Below, piece after piece: positions 42,067 through 49,075 of a stretch of 64,000 bases of DNA. Every line of letters begins with the position of its first letter. Within the stretch, counting starts at the first letter, position 1. Below the pieces are notes generated by a model. The model did no database searches. It was not told the origin of the DNA and worked only from the letters and a program-made list of their open reading frames with translations. Source of the stretch: Chloroflexota bacterium (GTDB taxonomy: Bacteria > Chloroflexota > Anaerolineae > SpSt-313); assembly GCA_029553955.1 (NCBI GenBank), contig JAKPJZ010000113.1, forward strand, positions 38,148 to 102,147, read 5' to 3'. Both the position numbers and the translations under genes were made by a program.

Positions 42067-44322
42067 ATGGCTGACGAACGCCCCCCGGTGCCGGCGGTGC
42101 CCTCGGTGGTGCTGGCGCTAGGGCCCTCGCTGCGCGAGCAGTTGGCCTGGCTCGAGCGCCGCTTTCGCAGTGAGGTGGGCGCGCTCTACCCGGCGAGCCT
42201 GCTGCGCTTCCGCCTCTTGGTGCGCACCGAGCAGTTCACCCTCGACGCGCTGCATGCCCTGTGTGACCCCTTGCTCGTCCACCCGCTGTGGCTGGGCCTG
42301 CAGGAACGTGGGCTGGCCCCAGGCCGCGAGCGCGGCCCGCAGCTCAACGTCTATCTCATCCTGAGCCAGGCCGAGAGGCGGGGCCTGCAACTGCTGGCGC
42401 CGTTGCATGCCAACCTGCGCCGCGTCTACGCGGGCCGCCTCGAACCTGCGCTGCGGCTCTTCTACGTCGGCGCCGACCCGCAGACGCTGGCCCTGCCCGA
42501 GGCCGCGGGACCGCTGCCCTGCTTCGTGCTCGGGCCGGTGAAGCAGCTCGGCTACGGCATCTCGGGCCGTGAGGAGCCCTTCGAGACCATCCGCCTGGCG
42601 CTCAACGCCCTGCTCGCCTCCACAGCGGCAGGCGAGGTGGCGGGCCTGCTGGCCCCCGGCGAGGCGTCCGGACCGGCCGCCTTTGCCCTCGGCGCCTCGG
42701 CCATCGCCGTGGCTCGCCCGCAGATGGAAGCGTGGCTGCGCAACACGGTGCTGGTGCGCCTGACCCACGCCTGCCTCGAGACGGCGGCGACGGCCGAGGC
42801 GCGCTTGGCAGACCGTGCTCAGGCGCGACACGAGGTGGCGGCGCTCTTTGGCCTCGAGCCGAACAAGGGCCACGACGACGAGCCCGATGCGCTGTGGGAG
42901 AAGGACCTCGGCCGGCGTCTCGTCGGGCGCTTGGTGCGCTGGGCCAACGAGGTGCTGACAGCCTGGGGCCTGGAGGTGCAGGAGACCCGCCTCGACCACT
43001 GGCGGCCGACGGCCCACAGCGCGGGCGACCTTTACCGCCACCTGCAGGCGGTCCTGACGGATGTGGGCCAGGCGCGTGAGGATGCGCAGGCGGCGCTGGC
43101 GCAGGACGTCGTGCGCCTGGCGCGGGGGCTGCGGCGCCACCTGCACGAGCGCGAGCAGGAGGTGCTCGAGCGCTGGCCGGCGCTGCTGGCACGCACGACG
43201 GCTTCCGGCGCCCGGTCTCTTGCGCGCACAGCAGCGATCGTCGGCGCGGCGCAGGCGGGCCTGAGCCGGGCGCATGACGGCCTGACGGCGCAGCGCCTGC
43301 GCCCTTGGTGGCTGCGCGGCGAGCGCGACATCGTCACTCTGGCCGGCATCCTGGCCGCCCAGATGCTGCCGGTACGCGCGGCCGGCGAGCGTGCCCGGCT
43401 CGGCTTTGTGCCCCCCTCGCTCGTGGCCCTGCGCCTGGCGCCCCTGACGCTGCTGCTGGCCGGTGCGGGGGCCGACCTGCAGCGCGGCTGGCCGGGGCCG
43501 GCCGCCGGGCTGGGCGCGGGGGTGCTCTTGACCGGCCTGACGATGGCCTTGCAGTATGCGCTTCTGCAGCGCGAGACCGGCGCCGGCATGCGCGAGCTGT
43601 GCCGCCTCTACGAAGAGGCCGTAGGCGGGCTGCTCGTGGCCGAGGCCGAAGGCGTGCTGCGCCGTTGGCAAGAGGCGGTGGCGGTGAGCGCCGGCCAGCT
43701 CGCAGCGGTGGAGAGCGAGCTCGGCGCGCTCGAAGGCGAAGCCATCCGCTCTCGCGACGAGCTGGCCCGCCTGTCGCACGGCAACACCTACCTCGAGCGC
43801 CAGCTCACTGACCCTGTGCGCTGCGCGCGCGCCGCCGATGAAGTGCCGCCGGGCACGCTGTATGGCGAGCCGCCGGATGGGGGCGGCCCGGCGCCGGCCC
43901 GCTTGCTGGCCGAGGCGCTGCAGGGCGACCTGCCCGCGCCGGCCCTTGGCGCTGCGCTCATCGAGACCGTCGGGCGCGTCGTCGCCCTGCGCAGCAGCCG
44001 CATGATCGAGACGCGCGTGGAGGAACTGCTGGTGGCCGGTGTCGACCGCCCTTTCGAGCCCGGCGAGACGATGGATGCCCTGCACCGGCGCGCCTTGCCC
44101 CTCTGGCATGGCAGCGAAGAGGCGCTGGGGCCCGAGGTGGTTCTCGTCGCGCTCAGCCGCGAGGCGACCATCGCCTTCCAGGGCTGGCTCGACGCCCACG
44201 GGCAGGGCGTGCGCCTGCTGCCGACCCTGCAGCGCGACCGCATCACCTACCTGCGTTGCCGCCGCATCCAAAGCCCGCCGCCCCCCGGCAGAGCGCATCC
44301 GGGCTTTCAGCTTCGCACCTAG
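42067..44322 (+). CDS. Large coiled-coil/membrane protein, function unknown
   Basis: A 751-residue protein starting at 42067 (ATG after TAGGAGC); the frame upstream merely translates a palindrome. The first 220 residues are globular (LNVYLILSQAERRGLQLLAP, LRLFYVGADPQTLALPEAAG), then comes a long helical zone with coiled-coil character (ARLADRAQARHEVAALFGLE), a two-helix membrane hairpin (ALRLAPLTLLLAGAGAD, AGLGAGVLLTGLTMALQYAL), and a second helical zone and C-terminal globular part. No catalytic motif is recognised. It is third in the tubulin-like cluster and probably lies at the membrane. Confidence 0.7.
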   Translation: MADERPPVPAVPSVVLALGPSLREQLAWLERRFRSEVGALYPASLLRFRLLVRTEQFTLDALHALCDPLLVHPLWLGLQERGLAPGRERGPQLNVYLILSQAERRGLQLLAPLHANLRRVYAGRLEPALRLFYVGADPQTLALPEAAGPLPCFVLGPVKQLGYGISGREEPFETIRLALNALLASTAAGEVAGLLAPGEASGPAAFALGASAIAVARPQMEAWLRNTVLVRLTHACLETAATAEARLADRAQARHEVAALFGLEPNKGHDDEPDALWEKDLGRRLVGRLVRWANEVLTAWGLEVQETRLDHWRPTAHSAGDLYRHLQAVLTDVGQAREDAQAALAQDVVRLARGLRRHLHEREQEVLERWPALLARTTASGARSLARTAAIVGAAQAGLSRAHDGLTAQRLRPWWLRGERDIVTLAGILAAQMLPVRAAGERARLGFVPPSLVALRLAPLTLLLAGAGADLQRGWPGPAAGLGAGVLLTGLTMALQYALLQRETGAGMRELCRLYEEAVGGLLVAEAEGVLRRWQEAVAVSAGQLAAVESELGALEGEAIRSRDELARLSHGNTYLERQLTDPVRCARAADEVPPGTLYGEPPDGGGPAPARLLAEALQGDLPAPALGAALIETVGRVVALRSSRMIETRVEELLVAGVDRPFEPGETMDALHRRALPLWHGSEEALGPEVVLVALSREATIAFQGWLDAHGQGVRLLPTLQRDRITYLRCRRIQSPPPPGRAHPGFQLRT

Positions 44323-44339
44323 CCGGAGCGGAACCTTAA

Positions 44340-44421
44340 GGGGGTGATTTTCGGTGGGTTGGTCGCCCCAGGGCCGCCCGCGGGCGGCCCTGGGGCGACC
44401 AACCCACCGAAAATCACCCCC
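44340..44421. repeat. Perfect 82-bp loopless palindrome, CGCCCGCGGGCG core
   Basis: Each 41-bp arm begins GGGGGTGATTTTCGGTGGGT. Lies 17 bp past the stop codon of the preceding gene, where it could act as a terminator or processing site. Confidence 0.95.
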
Positions 44422-44461
44422 CCCCGGCCGTAGGGCCGATTCGAGACGACAGGAGGGACAG

Positions 44462-44569
44462 ATGAGCGCACGAGGACGCGTCGAGGGGCCACCGCACGCA
44501 TCACCTTACGTTTTACGCATCACGCATCGCGCAACACGCCCATGTCCTGGCTTGCTTTCGTCATCCTGA
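44462..44569 (+). other. Possible leader reading frame with strong ribosome site, invaded by a TACGCAT array
   Basis: ATG at 44462 follows AGGAGGGACAG. The 35-codon frame runs through the repeat at 44499-44538 and ends inside the next gene, in another frame. The ribosome site looks real and may once have served the membrane gene; the repeat has moved it away, so that gene now could depend on coupling. Confidence 0.4.
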
Positions 44570-45042
44570 GCCTGGCGCTCTATGCGCCGCCATTCGGCCT
44601 GGCGTGGCGCCTGTGGAGCTGGGCGCTGCGGCAGGTGTGGATCGTGCCGCTGGTGCGCTGGCGCTGCCCGGCGGGGTTGGCCGCCGGCTTTTGGCTCACC
44701 GCGGCCTACCTGGCCCTGGCGGCGCTGCTGCACCTGGCGCACCGCCGGCTGCCGTCGGCGTCGTGGCCGGCCCGCCTGGCCTGGCGCCTCTCGGGCGCGG
44801 GCCTGGGCGGATTGGGCGTGCTCGGCGCGCTGGCCGCGGCCGCCGTGCTGCTGCTGGCGTGGCCCATCCTGCCCCTGGCCCGGGCCGTCTTCGGCTGGGC
44901 GCTGGCCATCTCGCAGCCCACTGCAGGCCTCGCCGGCCTCTACCTGCTGGCCGAGGCGTTGCGCATGGCTGAGGACAACCTGTGGGCCGACCGTGCCTTT
45001 GCCGCCTGGCGCCGGCGTTGGCTGGCAGAGCGCGGCCTGTAG
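44542..45042 (+). CDS. Four-helix membrane protein, function unknown
   Basis: A 166-residue protein with hydrophobic segments AFVILSLALYAPPFGLAWRL, GFWLTAAYLALAALLHLAH, LGVLGALAAAAVLLLAWPIL and ISQPTAGLAGLYLLAEALR. The ATG has no ribosome site of its own and sits directly after a TACGCAT-type array (44499-44538). A 20-bp gap separates it from the SPFH-like gene. It is probably the fourth member of the tubulin-like cluster. No family recognised. Confidence 0.65.
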   Translation: MSWLAFVILSLALYAPPFGLAWRLWSWALRQVWIVPLVRWRCPAGLAAGFWLTAAYLALAALLHLAHRRLPSASWPARLAWRLSGAGLGGLGVLGALAAAAVLLLAWPILPLARAVFGWALAISQPTAGLAGLYLLAEALRMAEDNLWADRAFAAWRRRWLAERGL

Positions 45043-45065
45043 CCAAAGAATGCAGGAGGCGTATG

Positions 45066-46115
45066 ATGAGCAGCATCGCGCCGACATATCAGATCGACCA
45101 CGACATCAGCCTGGTGCGCCGGGTGATCGCACTCGGCTTTCCCTGGAAGCTGCACCACACCGTGATGCCGGGCACCCTCGGCGTCTGCTGCTTCAAGGGG
45201 CGCCTGCACGATGCCGACGGCCGGCCCAACCTGTACCCCGCCGGCACGACGATACAGTACCGGCTCTTTGCCGCGCCGCCCTGGAGCGATGCCACCCAGT
45301 ACGCCATCATCGTCAGCCGTGGCGCGCAGCGGGTCAAAGTCACCCTGCGCTGCCCGCTGCCCGGCCTCGAGAACAGCCCGGCCACCGTCACCGCCATCGT
45401 GCGCTTTGAGGTCACCGACCCCATCAAGCTGATCGAGCGCACGCCGGGCTGGGAGCAGCCGGCGACGTTACAGCGCCTCAACGACCTGGTGGCGCGCGAC
45501 ATCTGCGATGTGATGGAGGGTGTGGTGCGGCCGCTGGCCAACTCGCTCTCGGCTCGCCCCGAGCTGCTGACCCCGTCGGGCTCCGAGCGCCTGAAGGACC
45601 TGCTTGTTGCCGGCACCAACCTGTCGGAGCGTGGCCTGAGCCTGCTCAGCGACCAGCCGCCGCTGGCCAGCCTCGAATACCCACCGGCGCTGCTCGAGGC
45701 GCTGCACGACCTGTACGCGGGCTATCTCGTCTGGCAGCGCCAGCTCGCCGGCGCCGACGAGGTACGGCGCGAGACGCTGGCCGACGAGCTCGGCATCGAG
45801 GAGGGCGACCTGCGCGCCGCACTCCTGGCCGGCACGGCGCCGCCCCTGGAGACGATCATCCGCCAGCGCCCCAGCCTGCTGGAGGGCATCGTCGCGGGCA
45901 TGGGCGATGGCGCCCGCGAGCATGGCCGACTGCTGCACGACCTGCTCACCGGTCAGACGAGCGGCGACTTTTACACCGGCCTGGTGAGCGCATTGCTGCA
46001 GGACCTCAAACGCCCCCTGCCTCCCTCCAGGGCCGTGCTCGAAGCGCTGCAGCGCAGCGGCGCCGCGGGCCACCTGCGCAGCATGCTGCAGAGCCCGGCG
46101 CAGCCACTCAAGTGA
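45066..46115 (+). CDS. SPFH/Band 7-like protein
   Basis: A 349-residue protein. The first 190 residues follow the SPFH pattern: VMPGTLGVCCFKGRLHDADG near the start, alternating strands (QRVKVTLRCPLPG), then IVRFEVTDPIKLIERTPGW and a helix with VARDICDVMEGVVRPLANSL, leading to LTPSGSERLKDLL and GLSLLSDQPP. The C-terminal part is helical. AGGAGG lies six bases before the ATG at 45066 (an ATG at 45063 is closer). SPFH proteins form membrane-associated oligomeric assemblies; here there is no obvious N-terminal membrane helix. The assignment is by pattern, not by a single diagnostic motif. Confidence 0.55.
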   Translation: MSSIAPTYQIDHDISLVRRVIALGFPWKLHHTVMPGTLGVCCFKGRLHDADGRPNLYPAGTTIQYRLFAAPPWSDATQYAIIVSRGAQRVKVTLRCPLPGLENSPATVTAIVRFEVTDPIKLIERTPGWEQPATLQRLNDLVARDICDVMEGVVRPLANSLSARPELLTPSGSERLKDLLVAGTNLSERGLSLLSDQPPLASLEYPPALLEALHDLYAGYLVWQRQLAGADEVRRETLADELGIEEGDLRAALLAGTAPPLETIIRQRPSLLEGIVAGMGDGAREHGRLLHDLLTGQTSGDFYTGLVSALLQDLKRPLPPSRAVLEALQRSGAAGHLRSMLQSPAQPLK

Positions 46116-46120
46116 GTACG

Positions 46121-46259
46121 GTTCACCACAAAGGCGCAAAGGATACGCAAAGGAATCGAGGCTTTGAAACACGAAGGACACGAAGAGACGCCAAAGATAC
46201 GCATTTGTGTTCCAAACCCTCTGCGTCGTCTTGGCGTCTTTGCACCTTTGCGGTGAACC
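46121..46259. repeat. Inverted repeat after the SPFH-like gene
   Basis: Arms GGTTCACCACAAAGGCGCAA and a near-complement ending TTTGCGGTGAACC enclose smaller inverted parts. It separates convergent genes and may serve as a terminator for both. Confidence 0.75.
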
Positions 46260-46277
46260 GTCCCCCACGCTGTAGAC

Positions 46278-47258
46278 CTAAAAGAGGTGCACGTCGCCGG
46301 GGACGGGTGCGCCGCCGGGCTGGCAGACGAGGGTGCGCTGCACGCCCTCGATGGCGCACAGGCTGGTGGCGATCTGTGGAGTATGCTCGGGGGTGGTGAA
46401 CACGTGTACGTTGGCGCCGGCGTCGAGGGTAAAGTAGACCGGCAGGCCCTCGCGCCGCCACTGCCAGACCTGGCGCATCACGGCGACTGTGGCCGGCAGC
46501 CAGTAGAGCGCAGGCGGGTCGGCGGTCATGGTGACGGCGTGCAGCAGCAGCGCCTCCTCCTCGCCCACCGTCCCCAGGGCCTCCAGGTCGCGGGTCAGCA
46601 CCGCCGTGCGCACCAGGGCCAGGTGCTGGTGGGCGCGCGCCAAACGCCCCAAGAAGCAGGGGCTCGAGCGTGCCGCCGCGTGGCCGGCCAGCGACGGCGA
46701 CTCTTTGGGCGCCTCGGAGACGATGACGATGATATCGCGCAGCGGCCACCAATCGGCCGGCCTGAGCGTGTAGGCGTACGAATCCTCGTGCCGCCCGCCA
46801 GCCACCCACTCGACCCAGCCGCCGCAGACCGAGCGTGCCGCCGACCCCGACCCCAGCCGGGCGATGGTCGTCACCTCGCGCTCGCTGGGCGCGAGGCCGA
46901 GGGCGGCCAGGCCGGCGACCGCCATGGCCGCAAAGAGCGAGGCCGAGGAGGCCAGGCCCGTCGCCACGGGGAAGGTGCTCTTGGAGGCCACGCGCGCATG
47001 GTCGCCGCTGCCGCCCAGGCGCCGCAGCTCATCCAAAAAGCGCACCACGCGCGCCCGCACGCGCCCCTCGGCCATCCGGCCCTCCAGCTCGACCACGTCG
47101 TGCCCGATGTGCGGCGAGAACTCGATCGTCACCAGCGTATTCGCCTGGTCGAGGGTCAGCGAGATCGAGTTGTTCAGGGGCAGATGGGCCTCCGGGTCCA
47201 GGGCGCCCCAGTACTTGACGAACGCGATGTTCGAGCCCGCCAGCGCCGTCGCCTTCAT
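46278..47258 (-). CDS. mvaD: Diphosphomevalonate decarboxylase
   Basis: A 326-residue GHMP-family enzyme that converts mevalonate diphosphate to isopentenyl diphosphate, the last step of the mevalonate pathway. Motifs: SNIAFVKYWGALD near the N-terminus, LPLNNSISLTLD, the ATP-binding GLASSASLFAA, GSGSAARSVCGGWVEW and the catalytic region YFTLDAGANVHVF. GGAGG lies eight bases before the ATG at 47258; the open frame upstream is not conserved. It stands just upstream of hopanoid genes on the same strand and would supply their isoprenoid precursor. Confidence 0.93.
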   Translation of the reverse strand: MKATALAGSNIAFVKYWGALDPEAHLPLNNSISLTLDQANTLVTIEFSPHIGHDVVELEGRMAEGRVRARVVRFLDELRRLGGSGDHARVASKSTFPVATGLASSASLFAAMAVAGLAALGLAPSEREVTTIARLGSGSAARSVCGGWVEWVAGGRHEDSYAYTLRPADWWPLRDIIVIVSEAPKESPSLAGHAAARSSPCFLGRLARAHQHLALVRTAVLTRDLEALGTVGEEEALLLHAVTMTADPPALYWLPATVAVMRQVWQWRREGLPVYFTLDAGANVHVFTTPEHTPQIATSLCAIEGVQRTLVCQPGGAPVPGDVHLF

Positions 47259-47287
47259 CTCTCGTGCCTCCAGAGGAGCTTGGCTGC

Positions 47288-47316
47288 AGTATAGGAGGGC
47301 GGGGAGTAGAGCGCAA
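47288..47316 (-). promoter_or_regulatory. Sigma70-type promoter for mvaD
   Basis: On the minus strand, TTGCGC (47311-47316), 17 bp, TATACT (47288-47293), about 30 bp before the start codon. Confidence 0.55.
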
Positions 47317-47333
47317 GCCGGAACGGCGGGCGT

Positions 47334-47507
47334 AATGCGCAAAACGTAATACGTAATGCGTAAAGCGTAAGGCGTAATGCGTAATACGTAAGGTGCTCCA
47401 CCTGTTGCGTGTTGCGCATTCCGTTTGCCTACCTACTGAAACGCAACACGCAACACGTCTTACGCATTACGTATTACGCGTTACGCATCACGCATCACGT
47501 CTCACGC
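47334..47507. repeat. Long TACGCAT-type array, inverted halves
   Basis: The left half (47334-47392) holds about eight units of the CGTAATGCGTAA kind. The right half (47443-47503) is the reverse complement type, CGCATTACGTATTACGCG. It is the longest of five copies in this window. Confidence 0.85.
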
Positions 47508-47508
47508 C

Positions 47509-48303
47509 CTACAGATCAAACAGCGTATGCTTGCGCAGCTTGAGGTAGTGGTCCGACACAAAGGTGAGCGGCTTTTCGGCGAGGGTAAAGTGCTCGGCCA
47601 GGGCGGCCAAGGCCGCGCTCAAGTCCGGGTCCTGTGTGCCGCGGTGCTCGGCGGCAAGGCCGTAGAAGGTGCGCCCTTCGCGCTCATAGTCCTCGAGGCT
47701 GCGTTTGAAGTGGCTGAAGGGGTAGCGCGTCTGGGCTTCGAGGTACTCGGGGAACACACCGGCGAGGAAGAGGCAGACGTCGGCAATGCGTTTGTAGATG
47801 GCAAAGCGGCGCTCTTTGCCCACTGCATTGCCGTAGCGGATCAGGCTATCGATATCGAGGTCGCTGAAGCGCTGGCGGTGCCACACGCCCTTGCGCACCT
47901 GGGTGCGCCGCGTATAGCCCTGCACGCGGGTGAAGGAGGCGAGCATATTGGCCAGGTACGCGCGGACGGTGCGATCGGAGAGCAGCTTGGCCGCCTGCTT
48001 GGCGTCAAAGATGGCCACGTTCTGGTGCTGGCGCCGTTCGAGGGCATAGTCCTCGGCCTCCAGGTCTTTGCGCGCCTTGAGGAGGAGCGCCGCAAAGTAC
48101 AGGCGCGGCGAGACGCGCACGGCGCCGGCATCGTCGCCGAGCAGACGGCGCGCCACCCGCTCGTCGCTCAGCAGTGCATCGACGAAATCGGGGTCGCTGC
48201 GGATGAGACCGACCACCCGCTCATAGTCATCGCGCCCGGGCATGGCCGTCTTGGCCAGGAAGAGCAGGTCCTTGTCGGAAAAGGGGGTGTCCATCGCATC
48301 CAT
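47509..48303 (-). CDS. Conserved-looking helical protein, function unknown
   Basis: A 264-residue soluble protein, mostly helical. It has an N-terminal segment (DYERVVGLIRSDPDFVDALL), a basic middle (YTRRTQVRKGVWHRQRFSDL) and the motif FAIYKRIADVCLFLAGVFPE. The start at 48303 has GGTGGGA five bases upstream; ATG codons at 48294 are alternatives. A promoter (48361-48389) lies just before it, separating it from the DUF116 gene. No domain recognised. Confidence 0.65.
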   Translation of the reverse strand: MDAMDTPFSDKDLLFLAKTAMPGRDDYERVVGLIRSDPDFVDALLSDERVARRLLGDDAGAVRVSPRLYFAALLLKARKDLEAEDYALERRQHQNVAIFDAKQAAKLLSDRTVRAYLANMLASFTRVQGYTRRTQVRKGVWHRQRFSDLDIDSLIRYGNAVGKERRFAIYKRIADVCLFLAGVFPEYLEAQTRYPFSHFKRSLEDYEREGRTFYGLAAEHRGTQDPDLSAALAALAEHFTLAEKPLTFVSDHYLKLRKHTLFDL

Positions 48304-48360
48304 GATAGTCCCACCGTTCTAGCGCCGCACCGCGGCGAACCCAGACCGTCCGGCGCCGAT

Positions 48361-48389
48361 ACCATACAACATCTCGGCGCGCAGCGCAA
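48361..48389 (-). promoter_or_regulatory. Possible promoter for the 47509 gene
   Basis: On the minus strand, TTGCGC (48384-48389), 17 bp, TATGGT (48361-48366). The -35 hexamer is identical to that of mvaD. Confidence 0.45.
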
Positions 48390-48400
48390 GAAGTAGGACT

Positions 48401-48949
48401 CTACCAGAGATGCGCATCACACCCCGCGGCGATGGCCGCGATGGCCTGAGCCTCGTCGACCTCGGTATCGACGCAGCCATCGCGGAGGAGGGGCACTACC
48501 ACGATGGCCGGAGCGTCTGTAGTGCGTGGGGCGAGGGCCTGTACCGCCTCCACGCCTTCGGCGAGCTCCTTGTTGCAGGCTATGGCGACGATGCCGCGGG
48601 GGTTCTGCTCGACCACGAACTTGAGCGCCATCGCCCCGCCCGAGGCGATGCAGACGCCCTTGTAGCCCAGCGCCAGCGCCGCCTGCCGCAGCCGGCCCAG
48701 CACACACTCCTCCGTACAGCCCTCGGGGCAGACGAGCCCGCGCTTGGCCACCTTGCCGGGGCAGGCCTGGCTGGGGCGCAGGCAGTGCGACAACAGCAAT
48801 ACCCGCTCTGGCGGGCTCACTTTCGACAGCTTCTCATCGACTTGGCTCACGACCTTGCACACTCCGATCAGAATCAGCGCAACTTCTCTCCGCGGCTCGG
48901 CGCCACCTGGCCATCCGGGTGTCTGCCGGCTGATGCGCTCCGCATCCAC
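48401..48949 (-). CDS. DUF116-type Cys-rich protein
   Basis: A 182-residue protein. It has the DUF116 hallmarks: LLLSHCLRPSQACPGKVA, a downstream cluster of cysteines (GLVCPEGCTEECVLGRL), GYKGVCIASGGAMALKFVVE and PLLRDGCVDTEVDEA. The cysteines suggest a metal or iron-sulphur site. Function is not known. The start is uncertain: ATG 48949 has no clear ribosome site, and a GTG further in is possible. It follows shc on the same strand at 127 bp, so it may belong to the hopanoid transcript. Confidence 0.75.
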   Translation of the reverse strand: MDAERISRQTPGWPGGAEPRREVALILIGVCKVVSQVDEKLSKVSPPERVLLLSHCLRPSQACPGKVAKRGLVCPEGCTEECVLGRLRQAALALGYKGVCIASGGAMALKFVVEQNPRGIVAIACNKELAEGVEAVQALAPRTTDAPAIVVVPLLRDGCVDTEVDEAQAIAAIAAGCDAHLW

Positions 48950-49075
48950 CCGGCCCTGCCCCCCAAACCCCCCTCAAAAGGCTCCGTTCCGGGAAGGCGC
49001 GAAGCGTTGCGCCCGGATAACGCGCCTTCCCGGATGAGTATGGCTCCAACACCAGGTCGTGTCTGCAAACACGGC

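Noticed and set aside
42118..44298. Long minus-strand frame opposite the coiled-coil gene
   Set aside because: The plus-strand frame has a ribosome site, membrane hairpin and operon context; the minus frame has none.
44340..44421. Start of a tmRNA-like or other structured RNA gene
   Set aside because: GGGGGTGATTTTC looked suggestive, but the stretch is a perfect palindrome of the CGCCCGCGGGCG family with no tRNA-like ends.
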